Assembly: GCF_002272075.1 (NCBI RefSeq)
Contig: NZ_NPBJ01000004.1
Coordinates: forward strand, 235,419-299,418
Length of the DNA: 64,000 bases
Direction of reading: 5' to 3'
Source of the DNA: Terribacillus saccharophilus
GTDB lineage: Bacteria > Bacillota > Bacilli > Bacillales > Amphibacillaceae
Shown here: in pieces, positions 16,058-26,926 of the stretch
Layout: every line of letters starts with the position of its first letter
How positions within the stretch are numbered: position 1 is the stretch's first letter
The notes under the pieces: model-generated
What the model was told of the DNA's origin: nothing
What the model saw: the letters and a program-made list of their open reading frames with translations, nothing else
The model's database searches: none
Made by a program: the position numbers and the translations under genes

Positions 16058-17780
16058 ATGAATGTTTGTATTGTCCAGCAAGTGTTATCAGTTCTCTTGC
16101 ATGTTCTTTGGTCTTTTCCGTGAGAACTGTCCCAGTCATCATTCTGCTGATTTCTTCGACAGCAGTGTCCTGACCAAGTTCTGTTACTGACGTATGCGTA
16201 CTGTTGTTTTCAACATGTTTTTCGATTAATAAATGCGTATCCGCCATGGAGGCAACCTGTGGTAGATGGGTAATACACAATACCTGCGACCCGACAGAGA
16301 TACCATATATCTTCTCTCCTATCGCCTGGGCAACACGGCCGCTGACACCTGTATCCACTTCATCAAAAATGACACTCGTCACACCTTGATGCCTTGAGAA
16401 AATTCGTTTCAGAGCTAGCATGATACGAGATAATTCCCCTCCTGAGGCGACTTTGTGCAGTTCCTTCAAAGGCTCTCCCGGGTTGGTAGAAATATGGAAT
16501 GTAATCGCGTCAAAACCATCTGTCGTCAACTGGACAGGTTTACCATTCAATTCTGGATCACCAGAATTCCCATTCTTTAACTGTACGTCAACATGGAAAC
16601 GAGCTTTCTCTAAATAAAGATCCTTCAGCTCATCATGGATCGCGTCTGTCAACTGGACAGCTGCTTGAACACGCAGGTCATGAAGCTGCTTTGCTTCAAG
16701 CATTGCGTCCTCACCAAGATCCGCAATCTGCTGCTCCAGCTGATGAATGTGTGAGTCGCGATTTTGAATCTGATCGATTTGATCTTCAATACTTGCTGCA
16801 TATTCTAAAATTTCTTCGACCGATTGGCCGTACTTCTTTTTCAATCTGCTTATTTCATTCAAGCGCATTTCAATTTCATTCAAGCGTTCTGGATTATAAG
16901 AAAGTGAATCAAGCTGGCTGCTTAGCTGGAATGTGAGATCCTCCATCAGATAATATTGTTCACTGATCATCTGATGGTGCTTCTGTATATCATCATCATA
17001 GGAACTAGCCGATTCAAGACTAGCTAAAGCATGCCCTACCCAGTCCAGGCCTTTCTGCTCACCGTAAAGTGCGTTATAAGCATCATGAAGCGATTGATAT
17101 ATTCGTTCATAATTCATCAGCTTTGTGCGCTCTTCTGTAAGTTGTTCGTCTTCACCAGGCTGAAGCTCCGCTTCTTTCAATTCGTTGTATTGAAATTTAA
17201 GTAAATCAAGACGCTGGGCCATTTCCTGTTCATTCGTATTCCATTCTTTGTAGCGCTTTTTCAATTTTTGAAGTTCTTTGAATTGAAGCGCATAGGTCTC
17301 CTTTGCTTTGCCGATTGCTTCTGCATCGTACAAATCCAAGAGCTCTATATGCTTATCTGCATCCATTAAAGATTGGGTTTCGTGCTGCGTATGAATATCG
17401 ATCAATGATTTGCCGAATTCACGTAATATAGCCAAAGTCACCAGTTTGCCATTTACACGACAAATACTTTTCCCGCTTGTCGTCATGGTACGCTCCATAA
17501 CAACCATTCCATCATCAATATCTACACCAAATTGAGCACCTACAGTATAAATAGGGTGATCAGGTGAGTCAATGATAAACAGGCCTTCCAGCTCTGCTTT
17601 TTTCTGACCGTGGCGGATGAATTCAACCGACCCTCTTCCGCCGCTAAGCAGCTGGACTGCATCAATGACAATAGACTTACCTGCTCCTGTTTCTCCAGTC
17701 AGCACAGTAAGCCCTTCTTTAAAATGTATCCTTATTTGGTCAATAATCGCAAAATCCTTAATCGAAAGTTCTGTAAGCAT
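16056..17780 (-). CDS. recN: DNA repair protein RecN
   Basis: Product of 574 residues, an SMC-like ATPase that acts at DNA double-strand breaks. Walker A is TGETGAGKSIVIDA near residue 30. Two coiled-coil arms span about 155-380, and the C-terminal head holds the signature VASGGELSRIMLALK and Walker B VIFDEVDTGVSG. It follows argR with a 24-base gap, as in B. subtilis where argR (ahrC) and recN are joined. Confidence 0.98.
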   Translation of the reverse strand: MLTELSIKDFAIIDQIRIHFKEGLTVLTGETGAGKSIVIDAVQLLSGGRGSVEFIRHGQKKAELEGLFIIDSPDHPIYTVGAQFGVDIDDGMVVMERTMTTSGKSICRVNGKLVTLAILREFGKSLIDIHTQHETQSLMDADKHIELLDLYDAEAIGKAKETYALQFKELQKLKKRYKEWNTNEQEMAQRLDLLKFQYNELKEAELQPGEDEQLTEERTKLMNYERIYQSLHDAYNALYGEQKGLDWVGHALASLESASSYDDDIQKHHQMISEQYYLMEDLTFQLSSQLDSLSYNPERLNEIEMRLNEISRLKKKYGQSVEEILEYAASIEDQIDQIQNRDSHIHQLEQQIADLGEDAMLEAKQLHDLRVQAAVQLTDAIHDELKDLYLEKARFHVDVQLKNGNSGDPELNGKPVQLTTDGFDAITFHISTNPGEPLKELHKVASGGELSRIMLALKRIFSRHQGVTSVIFDEVDTGVSGRVAQAIGEKIYGISVGSQVLCITHLPQVASMADTHLLIEKHVENNSTHTSVTELGQDTAVEEISRMMTGTVLTEKTKEHARELITLAGQYKHS

Positions 17781-17804
17781 GGTATCCCCTCATTTCACTT
17801 CCGT

Positions 17805-18254
17805 TTACAGCATGGCCAGCAGTTTGTCTTTCACAAATTCTGTATCAGCTTCCGTACGGCAAATGATCAGAATCGTGTCATCCCCGCTAATCGTACCGAG
17901 AATTTCATCCCAATCCAGGTTATCTAAAAGAACAGCAAGCGCGTTCCCGTTACCAGGAAGTGTTTTGAGTACAATAAAATGACTTGTCGTATCAATACTC
18001 ACAAAAGCATCCATGATAAGCCGCTTCAGTTTTTCAAGCGGATTGAACCGATTGTCTGCAGGTAAACTGTATTTGTAAGCTCCCTCAAAGGTCGGAACTT
18101 TGACAAGGTGCAATTCCTTAATATCACGGGAAACGGTAGCCTGTGTCACATTGAATCCTAAATCTTTCAGATGATCTACTAGCTCGTCCTGTGTTTCAAT
18201 ATCGTTGTTTGTGATCAGCTCGCGAATTTTGATATGTCGTTGAATTTTACTCAT
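17805..18254 (-). CDS. argR: Arginine repressor ArgR (AhrC)
   Basis: Product of 149 residues. Residues 1-70 form a winged helix-turn-helix ([20 protein letters not shown], then [18 protein letters not shown]). Residues 80-149 form the oligomerisation and arginine-binding domain with [11 protein letters not shown] and [15 protein letters not shown], which carries the GDDT arginine-contact motif. It regulates arginine synthesis and breakdown genes. It overlaps the preceding yqxC gene by 8 bases. Confidence 0.97.
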   Translation of the reverse strand: MSKIQRHIKIRELITNNDIETQDELVDHLKDLGFNVTQATVSRDIKELHLVKVPTFEGAYKYSLPADNRFNPLEKLKRLIMDAFVSIDTTSHFIVLKTLPGNGNALAVLLDNLDWDEILGTISGDDTILIICRTEADTEFVKDKLLAML

Positions 18255-19104
18255 TGTCTTCCTCCATCGCTTTCTCCGACACGGCTTTTTTCGCAGTTAA
18301 TTGCTTATGCGCATCGTCGACGACTGATTGAATCGCTTCTGCATCAGGGAAATCAGCTGCAGTATCTTTATCCCAAGCTAAGTGAGCCAAGAATTCGATA
18401 TTGCCGTCTCCTCCAGTAATTGGCGAAAAAGTCAGTCCTTCATACTGAAAACCAAGCGATTCACTGAATTTCAGTGTATCCTCCAGAACTTCAAAATGCA
18501 CTTTACGATCACGTACGATTCCTTTTCTGCCTACTTGCTCACGTCCTGCTTCGAATTGCGGTTTTATGAGCGCGACAACATCACTGCCTGGCGCTAATAT
18601 CTCTTTCAATGCAGGCAAAATCAATCGCAAGGAAATGAAAGATACATCTATCGATGCAAAATTCGGCAGTCCCTTTGTTAGCATATCAGGTGTGACGTAA
18701 CGGAAATTCGTTCTTTCCATAACAACAACACGCGGATCATTCCGAAGCTTCCAGTCGAGCTGATTATAACCGACGTCAATTGCGTAACTGCGAGCTGCAC
18801 CACGCTGCAAAGCACAATCAGTAAAGCCTCCAGTAGAAGAACCGATGTCAACCATTGTCCGGTCTTTAACATCGATTTCAAAATAATCCAAAGCTTTTTC
18901 CAGTTTCAGTCCGCCACGTCCTACATAAGGAATGACTTTGCCTTTCACAGTAAGGTCAGCTGTATCGTCAACCTTCATACCAGGTTTATCTAGACGATCA
19001 TTGCCGGAATATACGAGTCCAGCCATGATTGTCCGCTTTGCTTTTTCTCTTGTTTCAATAAGTCCCCTATCAACGAGGAGAACATCTAATCTCACTTTTG
19101 CCAT
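18247..19104 (-). CDS. yqxC: TlyA-family rRNA 2'-O-methyltransferase (YqxC)
   Basis: Product of 285 residues. An N-terminal S4 RNA-binding domain ([20 protein letters not shown]) is followed by an FtsJ/RrmJ Rossmann fold with the SAM-binding [20 protein letters not shown] and a [15 protein letters not shown] motif, plus the catalytic-type lysine in [12 protein letters not shown]. TlyA homologues methylate rRNA riboses; the exact target here is unknown. It starts 5 bases after the dxs stop, so it is co-transcribed with dxs and argR. Confidence 0.94.
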   Translation of the reverse strand: MAKVRLDVLLVDRGLIETREKAKRTIMAGLVYSGNDRLDKPGMKVDDTADLTVKGKVIPYVGRGGLKLEKALDYFEIDVKDRTMVDIGSSTGGFTDCALQRGAARSYAIDVGYNQLDWKLRNDPRVVVMERTNFRYVTPDMLTKGLPNFASIDVSFISLRLILPALKEILAPGSDVVALIKPQFEAGREQVGRKGIVRDRKVHFEVLEDTLKFSESLGFQYEGLTFSPITGGDGNIEFLAHLAWDKDTAADFPDAEAIQSVVDDAHKQLTAKKAVSEKAMEEDNE

Positions 19105-19108
19105 TCAC

Positions 19109-21004
19109 TCAAGCCCTTTGCTCTTCATTCATTCTTAGTATTTTACGGAGGCTGTCGATTGTATTTTCCTTGGTTAATCCAACTTCCTCCATTTGTTCCG
19201 GTACACTTCCGTGTTCAACAAAGTAGTCAGGTATACCCATTCGTTTGACAGAAGACGCATTGTAGCCATTCTCCTCAGCGAATTCCATCACACCACTGCC
19301 GAAACCGCCTTTTAGCGCAGCTTCTTCAATCGTCAGGATCGGTAAATCGGAAGCGAAAATTTCATGCAGCATCGCTTCGTCCATCGGTTTGATGAAACGA
19401 GCATTCACAACACGAACAGAAATACCGTCCGCAGCGAGTGACTCACTTGCATCCATTGCCAGCGGAATCGTTGTCCCAAATGTTAGGATAACAGCATCCG
19501 TTCCTTCTTTTAGCACTTCCCAGCTTCCGATTGGTAATGCATACGTTTTATCATCTACAGGAACACCGAGAGCGTTTCCACGTGGATAACGCAGAGCAAT
19601 CGGGCCATCTTCATGTGCCAAAGCTGTATGAACCATGTGCTGTGCTTCATTTTCATCCTTTGGCATCATTATGGTGAAATTCGGCATTGCTCTGAGGAAG
19701 GATATATCGTATACACCTTGATGCGTCTCTCCATCAGCTCCAACAAAACCTGCGCGGTCAATTCCGACAAAGACATTGAGATTTTGTCTTGCAATGTCAT
19801 GAAGCAGTTGATCGTAAGCTCGCTGCAGGAAAGTGGAATAAATGGCTAGGAAAGGTTTTACACCTTGTGTTGCCATACCAGCTGCCATCGTTGTGGCATG
19901 CTGTTCAGCTATTCCAACATCAAAAAGACGATCAGGCATTTCTTTTTTGAAGTTTTCCAGTTTGGAACCGAGAATCATTGCTGGAGTAATGACTGCAATC
20001 CGTTTATCCGTACGCGCTTTCTCAAGAACAGCTTCACTGATCACCTTACTCCAAGCAGGTGCAGTAGCGGAACTTTTAATCTTTTCACCGGATTCAATCT
20101 TATATGGTCCGACTCCATGCCAATTGTCTGTTTTGTCACTTTCAGCAGGTTGATACCCTTTTCCTTTTTGGGTAACAACATGAATGATTTTAGGTCCTTT
20201 GGTCTTTTTAGCGTAATTTATTGCTTCTTCAAGGTCTTGGAAGTTATGGCCGTCAACAGGTCCGAAATAGGTGAACCCTAGTTCTTCGAAGAACATGCCA
20301 GGAACCATGAAATACTTCATGCTATCTTTCATTCTTTCTGCAGCGGTAGCAAGCTTCCCGCCAACAGCAGGAATCTTTTTAAGCAGTGTTTCCATTTCAT
20401 CCTTCGCACGCTTGTACTTACCTGCACTGCGCATTCTTCCTAAAACGTGATGCAGCGCACCAACATTATTTGCAATAGACATTTCATTATCATTAAGGAT
20501 GACGGTGATGTTCTTTTTCTCATCGCCGATATTATTCAGCGCTTCCAATGCCATTCCGCCAGTGAGGGCACCATCTCCAATAATCGGCACGACCTCATAA
20601 TTCTCGCCCATCATATCTCTTGCTGACGCCATTCCCATCGCAGCAGAAAGGGATGTAGAGCTATGTCCTGTTTCCCATACATCGTGCTCACTCTCAATCC
20701 GTTTCGGGAAACCGCACATGCCTTTATATTGGCGTAATGTTTCAAAGTCAGCGGTTCTGCCGGTCAATATCTTGTGAATGTATGCTTGATGCCCTACATC
20801 CCAGATAAATTTATCCTGCGGACTATTGAATGCTTTATGCAGTGCTAGCGAGAGTTCCACGACACCAAGATTCGCACCAAGATGTCCTCCTGTGACGGAC
20901 AGCTTTTCAATCAGAAATGTTCGGATGGAAGCTGCAAGTTCACTTAGCTCCTCATTCGACATCTCCTTCAAGAATGCCGGATTCTTAATTGCTGTTAAAT
21001 CCAT
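19109..21004 (-). CDS. dxs: 1-deoxy-D-xylulose-5-phosphate synthase
   Basis: About 631 residues, the standard Dxs length. It condenses pyruvate and glyceraldehyde 3-phosphate in the first step of the MEP isoprenoid pathway, using thiamine diphosphate. Visible motifs are [18 protein letters not shown], the TPP-binding [18 protein letters not shown], the pyrimidine-domain [15 protein letters not shown] and the transketolase C-domain. AAAGGGGAAGG before the ATG at 21,004 decides the start; an upstream ATG at 21,025 lacks one. A 288-base structured spacer separates it from ispA. Confidence 0.98.
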   Translation of the reverse strand: MDLTAIKNPAFLKEMSNEELSELAASIRTFLIEKLSVTGGHLGANLGVVELSLALHKAFNSPQDKFIWDVGHQAYIHKILTGRTADFETLRQYKGMCGFPKRIESEHDVWETGHSSTSLSAAMGMASARDMMGENYEVVPIIGDGALTGGMALEALNNIGDEKKNITVILNDNEMSIANNVGALHHVLGRMRSAGKYKRAKDEMETLLKKIPAVGGKLATAAERMKDSMKYFMVPGMFFEELGFTYFGPVDGHNFQDLEEAINYAKKTKGPKIIHVVTQKGKGYQPAESDKTDNWHGVGPYKIESGEKIKSSATAPAWSKVISEAVLEKARTDKRIAVITPAMILGSKLENFKKEMPDRLFDVGIAEQHATTMAAGMATQGVKPFLAIYSTFLQRAYDQLLHDIARQNLNVFVGIDRAGFVGADGETHQGVYDISFLRAMPNFTIMMPKDENEAQHMVHTALAHEDGPIALRYPRGNALGVPVDDKTYALPIGSWEVLKEGTDAVILTFGTTIPLAMDASESLAADGISVRVVNARFIKPMDEAMLHEIFASDLPILTIEEAALKGGFGSGVMEFAEENGYNASSVKRMGIPDYFVEHGSVPEQMEEVGLTKENTIDSLRKILRMNEEQRA

Positions 21005-21143
21005 ATAACCTTCCCCTTTTGTCACCGGCCTGATCAGCCTGACAGCATAGTATGAATAGGTACATTTCTGCGCCGGACGAAGAAATCAATCCTGTAAGTT
21101 TATACCCTGTTTCTATCTCTCCAACATCAATTTCAGACAATTT

Positions 21144-21205
21144 CTGCACTTCGGCCGTGCAGGAGCCTATTTAAAAATAGCCGCTAGCACATATGTGATA
21201 ACGGC
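21144..21205 (-). other. Three consecutive stem-loops in the ispA-dxs spacer
   Basis: Within 62 bases there are CTGCAC/GTGCAG around a 7-base loop (21,144-21,162), GCCTATTT/AAATAGCC-like pairing (21,165-21,182), and GCCG/CGGC enclosing the palindrome CACATATGTG (21,180-21,205). A fourth imperfect pairing (GTCACCGG/CTGAC) lies next to the dxs ribosome site. No T tract follows, so this is not a simple terminator. The 288-base gap 21,005-21,292 has no convincing coding region. Confidence 0.4.
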
Positions 21206-21292
21206 GTTTTCTATGTTCGTACGTATCAGTTCTGTCCTATATTCCTAGTAGCAATATATCACAGTTGGCTATGAGCTTACAATCAATAACAG

Positions 21293-22180
21293 TCAGCTCG
21301 TCCTTCTGCTCAAATAAACGGTAAGCTCATGCAATCTGGAATCCTTGATTTCCGCTTGTTCCAAACACTGATGCGCCAGGTTGACGTATTTGTCCATTTG
21401 CGCCTTCGCTCCGTCAAGTCCAAGCAGCTTAGGATACGTGCTTTTCTTGTTTTCTTCGTCACTGCCGACTGGTTTTCCAAGGACAGATGCGTCCCCTGTT
21501 ACATCCAGGATGTCATCCTGCACCTGAAAAATAAGACCAATATAGGTGCCGAATTGTTTCATCAGATCCAGCGTTTCCGGTTTCACTCCGGCTAAGTAGG
21601 CACCGGCAACAATTGCATATGTTAATAACTTACCCGTTTTTAGATTATGTATTTGCTCTAATTGATCCAACGTGCTTTCTTTATCTTCTGCTTCCATATC
21701 CAAAGTTTGTCCAGCAATCATGCCAGTTGGACCAGCAGCTTCAGACAAATAAGACATCAGGTATACCTTTTCCTCAGGCTGAATTCCTACGGCTTGCCCG
21801 ATGACAGAAAAACTTCTTGTAAGGAGTGCATCACCTGCAAGAATCGCTGTTGCTTCCCCAAATTTCTTATGGTTTGTCAGCTGTCCGCGGCGATAATCGT
21901 CATCATCCATCGCAGGCAGATCATCATGAATCAAAGAGTAGGTGTGCACCATTTCGAGCGCCGCTGCGACTGGAAGGACTTTATCTCCACGTCCGCCGAA
22001 TGATTCAAATGCTGCCCGCATGAGAATTGGACGCAGCCGCTTGCCTCCAGCTCGCATGCTATATAAAACAGATTCAGCTAAAGAGTTTGGAAGGATGTTG
22101 TCATGTTCAAGCAAATTCATCATGTACTCGTTTAGCTGCTGCTGTTCTGCTTTCAAATAATCCTGCAACGATTCACTCAC
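21293..22180 (-). CDS. ispA: Farnesyl diphosphate synthase (polyprenyl synthetase)
   Basis: Product of 295 residues of the trans-prenyltransferase family. It has the first aspartate-rich motif HDDLPAMDDDDYRRG, KFGEATAILAGDALLT, and the second motif FQVQDDILDVTGD, plus GGKRLRPIL near residue 45. It makes C15 farnesyl diphosphate for undecaprenyl and quinone synthesis. Its start abuts the xseB stop, so xseA-xseB-ispA form one transcript. Confidence 0.96.
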   Translation of the reverse strand: MSESLQDYLKAEQQQLNEYMMNLLEHDNILPNSLAESVLYSMRAGGKRLRPILMRAAFESFGGRGDKVLPVAAALEMVHTYSLIHDDLPAMDDDDYRRGQLTNHKKFGEATAILAGDALLTRSFSVIGQAVGIQPEEKVYLMSYLSEAAGPTGMIAGQTLDMEAEDKESTLDQLEQIHNLKTGKLLTYAIVAGAYLAGVKPETLDLMKQFGTYIGLIFQVQDDILDVTGDASVLGKPVGSDEENKKSTYPKLLGLDGAKAQMDKYVNLAHQCLEQAEIKDSRLHELTVYLSRRTS

Positions 22181-22414
22181 TTATTCTTCCTCCTGTACAG
22201 TGAATGGCTCGGTTTCGCCGGCATTATTCACGATTTCCACCATTTGCTTCTCGACTTGCTCGAGCTTATCGCCACAGATTTTGGAAAGCTTCATACCTTC
22301 TTGATAATAACCGATCGCCTGCTCAAGCGGAACATCTCCTTGCTCCAGCTTGCTCACAATCTCCTCCAACTGCTGCATTGCTTCTTCAAAGGTCTGTTTT
22401 TTCTCCTCAGCCAT
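22181..22414 (-). CDS. xseB: Exodeoxyribonuclease VII small subunit
   Basis: Product of 77 residues, normal for XseB. A two-helix protein with [20 protein letters not shown] and [22 protein letters not shown], the family signature. It binds several copies per XseA and is needed for stability. It overlaps xseA by 8 bases. Confidence 0.96.
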   Translation of the reverse strand: MAEEKKQTFEEAMQQLEEIVSKLEQGDVPLEQAIGYYQEGMKLSKICGDKLEQVEKQMVEIVNNAGETEPFTVQEEE

Positions 22415-23753
22415 TTGTATCCTCCTTCACTTCCTTGACGATACAATCTATCGTGCCATCCTCCAGATGAATTTGCACATCATCGCCTTTAGTAACCTGA
22501 TCCACGCTCTTTAGAAGGGTATCTTGTTTGTACGAGATACTATATCCTCGCTTCATCGTTTCCAATGGATTCAATAAAGAAAGCTTATTGATTTGATGAA
22601 GAAACTTTTGCTGTTCACTTTGATGCCTTTTTTCCATCGCTTGCTTTAATCTAGCTTGCAGGGCAGTCAGCTGCTGATCATAGCTCTGAGCCTGTTTACC
22701 AGGATGAACAAGCGAAAGACGATTAACCAATGTGGTAAATTGCTGTTGCCTTGCCGACACAGCGGTCGTACCCGCTCTGCTTAGTCGATCGGAAAGCTTG
22801 TCCAGTTCTATTTCTTTCTGCCTGAGAAGCTGCTCAGGATAGCGAAATGCATAGGAACCTCGAAGTTTTGACAATCGGTTCGCTTCTTGACTGTAGCCTT
22901 GACGGACAACATAATGCATCCTGTTAGACAGCTGCACTAAACGATGAAGCAGTTCTTCACGGGCTGGAACTGCCAATTCAGCTGCACCGGTCGGAGTAGC
23001 TGCTCTGACATCGGCAACGAAATCACTGATAGTGAAGTCCGTTTCATGGCCAACCGCGGAAATAATCGGGATACTTACTCGGTGAATAGCTCGTGCGACT
23101 ATTTCCTCGTTGAAGCTCCAAAGCTCTTCAATTGAGCCGCCTCCCCTTCCGATGATCAGCACATCGAAATCATGTTCTTCCGCATAGGAGAGAGCCTGTA
23201 CAAGCGACGGAGCTGATCTATCACCTTGGACAGATACAGGCAGAACCGTCACTTTAACAATCGGATACCGTCTTTTGATTGTCGTCAAAATATCCCTTAC
23301 AGCAGCACCCGTCGGGGATGTTATGACTCCAATATGCTCCGGATATTCCGGGAGTGGTTTCTTGTGGGCAGCGGAAAATAACCCTTCTCTTTCCAGCTTC
23401 TCTTTTAGCTGTTCATAAGCTTGATACAGCGCTCCCACTCCATCCGGCTCCATATGCTGAATATAAAGCTGATATTGGCCCTGTGGCTCATATAAGCCTA
23501 TTTCTCCGCGGATCAGAACGGTCATCCCGTTTTCAGGAACAAATTTCATTCCTTTGTTTTGACTTGCAAACATGACAGACTGTATCCGCGCTCCGTCATC
23601 TTTCAAAGTCATATACATATGACCGCGACTGTGATGCTTGAAGTTTGATATTTCAGCTCTTAGCCAAATATCCTTCAAATGCTTGTCCGTTTCCAGCTTC
23701 CGCTTCATATAGCGGGTCAAGGCAGTCACGGTCAAATAACGGTCATCACTCAT
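22407..23753 (-). CDS. xseA: Exodeoxyribonuclease VII large subunit
   Basis: Product of 448 residues. An N-terminal OB fold ([38 protein letters not shown]) is followed by the catalytic domain with [39 protein letters not shown] and [20 protein letters not shown], then a coiled-coil region and C-terminal GYSI segment. It degrades single-stranded DNA from both ends. It starts 14 bases after folD. Confidence 0.97.
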   Translation of the reverse strand: MSDDRYLTVTALTRYMKRKLETDKHLKDIWLRAEISNFKHHSRGHMYMTLKDDGARIQSVMFASQNKGMKFVPENGMTVLIRGEIGLYEPQGQYQLYIQHMEPDGVGALYQAYEQLKEKLEREGLFSAAHKKPLPEYPEHIGVITSPTGAAVRDILTTIKRRYPIVKVTVLPVSVQGDRSAPSLVQALSYAEEHDFDVLIIGRGGGSIEELWSFNEEIVARAIHRVSIPIISAVGHETDFTISDFVADVRAATPTGAAELAVPAREELLHRLVQLSNRMHYVVRQGYSQEANRLSKLRGSYAFRYPEQLLRQKEIELDKLSDRLSRAGTTAVSARQQQFTTLVNRLSLVHPGKQAQSYDQQLTALQARLKQAMEKRHQSEQQKFLHQINKLSLLNPLETMKRGYSISYKQDTLLKSVDQVTKGDDVQIHLEDGTIDCIVKEVKEDTNG

Positions 23754-23767
23754 ACTTTTCCTGCTCC

Positions 23768-24628
23768 TTACACTACCGCTGCTGCTTGGCGTCTAGCTGC
23801 TTTAATTGTGTTAAGCATCAGCATTGTAATTGTCATTGGACCTACACCGCCCGGCACTGGTGTTATAATAGAGGCAACTTCCTTCGCATGTTCGAAATCG
23901 ACATCTCCTGTCAGCTTGCCTGCTGCATTCCTGTTCACACCCACATCAATGACGATAGCACCTTCTTTGATATCCTCAGCTTTGATCATATGCTCACGTC
24001 CAACCGCCACAACAAGGATATCTGCTTGTTTTGTAAAGCTTCTAAGATCCGGAGTGCGTGAATGCGTATGGATAACAGTTGCATGCTCATTTAAAAGCAA
24101 TTGCCCGATCGGTTTGCCTACAATATTGCTTCGTCCGACGATGACAGCAGTTTTACCTGCAATCTCAACATCCTTCGACTTCAGCATTTGAATGATTCCG
24201 TACGGTGTACATGGATAGTATGTATCTTCTCCAAGCATCATTTTCCCAACATTAGCAGGGTGGAAGCCATCTACATCTTTTTCTGGATCAATGCTGTCAA
24301 TGACAGCTTGTTCGTCGATATGTGCCGGAAGAGGCAACTGGACTAGAATGCCGTTCACATTTGTATCCAAGTTCAATCGCTGAATAAGGTCCAACAGCTC
24401 TGTCTGTGTCGTCGAGCTTGGAAGTTCTATCAGATCAGAACTGATACCAATTTCAGCTGAGGCTTTTTCTTTTCCTTTTACATAAGATTTGGAGGCAGGA
24501 TCGTCTCCTACTATTACAACGGTCAGATGAGGCAGAATATCTTGTTCTTTCAGTGCTGCTGCTTCTTGTTTCAGTTCTTCCCGAATCGTTGCTGCAAGTT
24601 CTTTTCCGTAGATTAATTCTGCTGTCAT
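23768..24628 (-). CDS. folD: Methylenetetrahydrofolate dehydrogenase / cyclohydrolase
   Basis: About 286 residues. The substrate site lysine lies in SKSYVKGKEKA, and the family signatures are GILVQLPLPAHID and PGGVGPMTITMLM; the NADP Rossmann motif is VIVGRSNIVGKPIGQLL. It interconverts methylene-, methenyl- and 10-formyl-tetrahydrofolate. Two ATGs lie close together (24,634 and 24,628); the second sits at a proper distance from GGGAG. Confidence 0.97.
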   Translation of the reverse strand: MTAELIYGKELAATIREELKQEAAALKEQDILPHLTVVIVGDDPASKSYVKGKEKASAEIGISSDLIELPSSTTQTELLDLIQRLNLDTNVNGILVQLPLPAHIDEQAVIDSIDPEKDVDGFHPANVGKMMLGEDTYYPCTPYGIIQMLKSKDVEIAGKTAVIVGRSNIVGKPIGQLLLNEHATVIHTHSRTPDLRSFTKQADILVVAVGREHMIKAEDIKEGAIVIDVGVNRNAAGKLTGDVDFEHAKEVASIITPVPGGVGPMTITMLMLNTIKAARRQAAAVV

Positions 24629-24642
24629 GCTCATCCGCTCCC

Positions 24643-25026
24643 TTATTTTTTAATTATTCTTGATAGTACGCCGTTAACGAATTTGCCCGATTTTTCATCT
24701 CCGAATAGATTTGAAATCTCAATTGCTTCGTTGATGACTACACCTTGTGGTACATCTGAATGATAGAGAAGCTCATATACAGCGATACGCAATGCTGTCT
24801 TCTCTACACTCGCAAGCCGGTCGAATGACCAATTCTCTAAATGCTCGGCAATTTTTGCATCGATTGCAGTTTTATGCTCTATTACGCCATTAATAAGACT
24901 GGCCAAAAAAGCATTCTGCAACGGCTCTCCTAATACATTTTCCACAGCCTCTTCTGGCTGAATATCGTTCATGTCCATCTGGAAGAGGACTTGGAAGGCA
25001 GTTTCCCGTGCCGTACGTCGTTTCAT
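24643..25026 (-). CDS. nusB: Transcription antitermination factor NusB
   Basis: Product of 127 residues, all-helical NusB fold. Signatures are RTARETAFQVLFQMD at the N-terminus and LRIAVYELLYHSDVP with INEAIEISNLFGDEKSGKFVNGVL at the C-terminus. It works with NusE (S10) on boxA in rRNA antitermination. It has its own predicted promoter just upstream, beyond the yqhY terminator. Confidence 0.97.
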   Translation of the reverse strand: MKRRTARETAFQVLFQMDMNDIQPEEAVENVLGEPLQNAFLASLINGVIEHKTAIDAKIAEHLENWSFDRLASVEKTALRIAVYELLYHSDVPQGVVINEAIEISNLFGDEKSGKFVNGVLSRIIKK

Positions 25027-25068
25027 ATTCTATCTCCTTTTAACTCATCTCATCAAATCATAACATGA

Positions 25069-25097
25069 TATATAGGCTTAAATCTATCTTTGAACAA
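25069..25097 (-). promoter_or_regulatory. Sigma-A promoter of nusB-folD-xseAB-ispA
   Basis: Minus strand TTGTTC, 17 bases, TATATA, ending about 45 bases before the nusB ATG. The -35 overlaps the T tract of the preceding terminator. Confidence 0.6.
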
Positions 25098-25100
25098 AAG

Positions 25101-25135
25101 AAAAGACCTCAGGGCCGAACCAGCCAAGGTCTTTT
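25101..25135 (-). terminator. Terminator between yqhY and nusB
   Basis: AAAAGACCT pairs with AGGTCTTTT around a 17-base loop; the minus strand continues TTTTCTTTTG. It closes the accB-accC-yqhY transcript. Confidence 0.75.
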
Positions 25136-25149
25136 CCAACGAAAACAGT

Positions 25150-25548
25150 CTACTCGACAGTGTCCGCTTTTTGATCGAGTTGTATACCTACTATATGGAC
25201 ATTGATCTCTTTGGTCGCAAGTGCCGTCATCGTCTGCAGCGCCTGACGGATATGCTGCTGAATGTCTTTGGCTACCTCAGGCATCCTGCAATCGGCACTA
25301 ACCGTGATAAAGACGTCGATTGCAACTCCTTGTTCTGTCAGTTCAACCTTGACACCTTTACCATGTGCCTTCTTGCCGAGCTTCTCTGCCACACCAGTGG
25401 CAAATCCGCCCCGCATTGCCATAACACCCTTCACTTCGCTTGCTGCAATTCCGGCAATGACCTCAACTACAGCAGGTGAAAGCATGACATTGCCAAGTGC
25501 TCCCTTATGACCGATCGATACGAAAGATTGCTCTTGCAAAGATCTCAC
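25150..25548 (-). CDS. yqhY: Asp23/Gls24-family protein YqhY
   Basis: Product of 132 residues. It shows the Asp23 pattern: GNVMLSPAVVEVIAGIAASEVKGV near residues 18-42, GKGVKVELTEQGVAIDVFI, and a C-terminal VNVHIVGI-type strand. In B. subtilis and relatives yqhY is co-transcribed with accBC and its loss disturbs acetyl-CoA carboxylase control. Here it follows accC by 14 bases, supporting the same link. Confidence 0.94.
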   Translation of the reverse strand: MRSLQEQSFVSIGHKGALGNVMLSPAVVEVIAGIAASEVKGVMAMRGGFATGVAEKLGKKAHGKGVKVELTEQGVAIDVFITVSADCRMPEVAKDIQQHIRQALQTMTALATKEINVHIVGIQLDQKADTVE

Positions 25549-25562
25549 ACCCTTTAGGTTAT

Positions 25563-26912
25563 TTACTCCATGATTGTGTAGTTTTCAAGGAAGTTCGTGT
25601 TGAAATCCCCTTCTACGAATACGGGATGCTCCATCATACGAGAATGGAATGGAATCGTCGTATGCACACCTTCGACAGCAAATTCACCCAAAGCACGCTT
25701 CATGCGGGCGATTGCTTCTTCACGTGTTTTACCGAACGTGATCAGCTTCGCTACCATACTGTCATAGAATGGCGGAATAGAATAGCCCTGATAAGCTGCT
25801 CCGTCCACACGTACACCGAAACCGCCAGGTGCAAGGTATAAATCAATCTTACCTGGTGAAGGCATGAAGTTTTTGAACGGATTCTCTGCGTTGATACGGC
25901 ACTCGATAGCCCATCCGTTAAATGTTATATCTTCCTGCGCGTAACGCAATGGCTCGTTATTGGCAATGTGAATCTGTTCCTTGATAAGATCCACACCTGT
26001 CACAAGCTCCGTAACTGGATGTTCTACTTGAATACGTGTATTCATTTCCATGAAATAGAATGTATGATCTTTTCGGTCAAAAATGAATTCGATTGTACCA
26101 GCACCGGAATAATCAACCGCTAACGCGGCTTTCACAGCCGCTGCACCCATTTTCTCACGGATTTCCGGTGAAACAGCTGGTGAAGGAGATTCTTCGATTA
26201 GCTTTTGCATACGGCGCTGTACAGTACAATCACGTTCTCCAAGATGAATAGCATTGCCATGGTTATCCGCAAGCACCTGAATTTCCACATGTCGGAAATC
26301 CTCTATGTACTTCTCTAAGTAGACACCAGGGTTGCCGAAAGCTGTTGCTGCTTCCTGCTGTGTTACACTGATTCCTTTTACAAGCTCTTCTTCCGTACGG
26401 GCGATTCGGATACCTTTACCGCCGCCACCTGCTGTTGCTTTGATGATGACAGGATAGCCAATCTCTTCCGCAACTTGTTTGCCTTCTTCTGCGTCTGCTA
26501 CGATGCCATTTGAACCAGGTACTACTGGAACACCAGCTTCACGCATCGTTTCACGCGCAACGTCTTTTGTTCCCATCTTATTGATGGCATACGCACTAGG
26601 ACCGACGAACGTGATGTTACATTCTGCACACAGCTCTGCAAAATCAGGATTCTCTGCTAAGAATCCATATCCAGGATGGATGGCATCGACACCTGTCAGC
26701 GTCGCTACACTAATGATATTCGAGAAATTTAAATAACTATCTTTACTTGCCGCCGGACCAACACAATATGCTTCATCCGCCAGCTGTACATGTAATGCTT
26801 CTCTATCTGCTTCCGAATAGATTGCGACCGTCTCAATATCCAGCTCATTACAGGCACGGATAATCCGGACAGCAATCTCTCCTCGGTTGGCAATCAATAA
26901 TTTCTTAATCAC
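25563..26912 (-). CDS. accC: Biotin carboxylase subunit of acetyl-CoA carboxylase
   Basis: Product of 449 residues, ATP-grasp fold. Visible are [19 protein letters not shown] at the N-terminus, [15 protein letters not shown], the ATP-binding glycine loop [12 protein letters not shown], the signature [17 protein letters not shown] and the catalytic [14 protein letters not shown]. It carboxylates the biotin on AccB in fatty acid synthesis. It follows accB by 14 bases. Confidence 0.98.
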   Translation of the reverse strand: MIKKLLIANRGEIAVRIIRACNELDIETVAIYSEADREALHVQLADEAYCVGPAASKDSYLNFSNIISVATLTGVDAIHPGYGFLAENPDFAELCAECNITFVGPSAYAINKMGTKDVARETMREAGVPVVPGSNGIVADAEEGKQVAEEIGYPVIIKATAGGGGKGIRIARTEEELVKGISVTQQEAATAFGNPGVYLEKYIEDFRHVEIQVLADNHGNAIHLGERDCTVQRRMQKLIEESPSPAVSPEIREKMGAAAVKAALAVDYSGAGTIEFIFDRKDHTFYFMEMNTRIQVEHPVTELVTGVDLIKEQIHIANNEPLRYAQEDITFNGWAIECRINAENPFKNFMPSPGKIDLYLAPGGFGVRVDGAAYQGYSIPPFYDSMVAKLITFGKTREEAIARMKRALGEFAVEGVHTTIPFHSRMMEHPVFVEGDFNTNFLENYTIME

Positions 26913-26926
26913 AACGAGTCAACCCC

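Noticed and set aside
20977..21138. A 53-codon minus-strand ORF with a GTG start in the ispA-dxs spacer
   Set aside because: No ribosome site before the GTG, poor protein composition, and it runs into dxs in another frame. Treated as non-coding.
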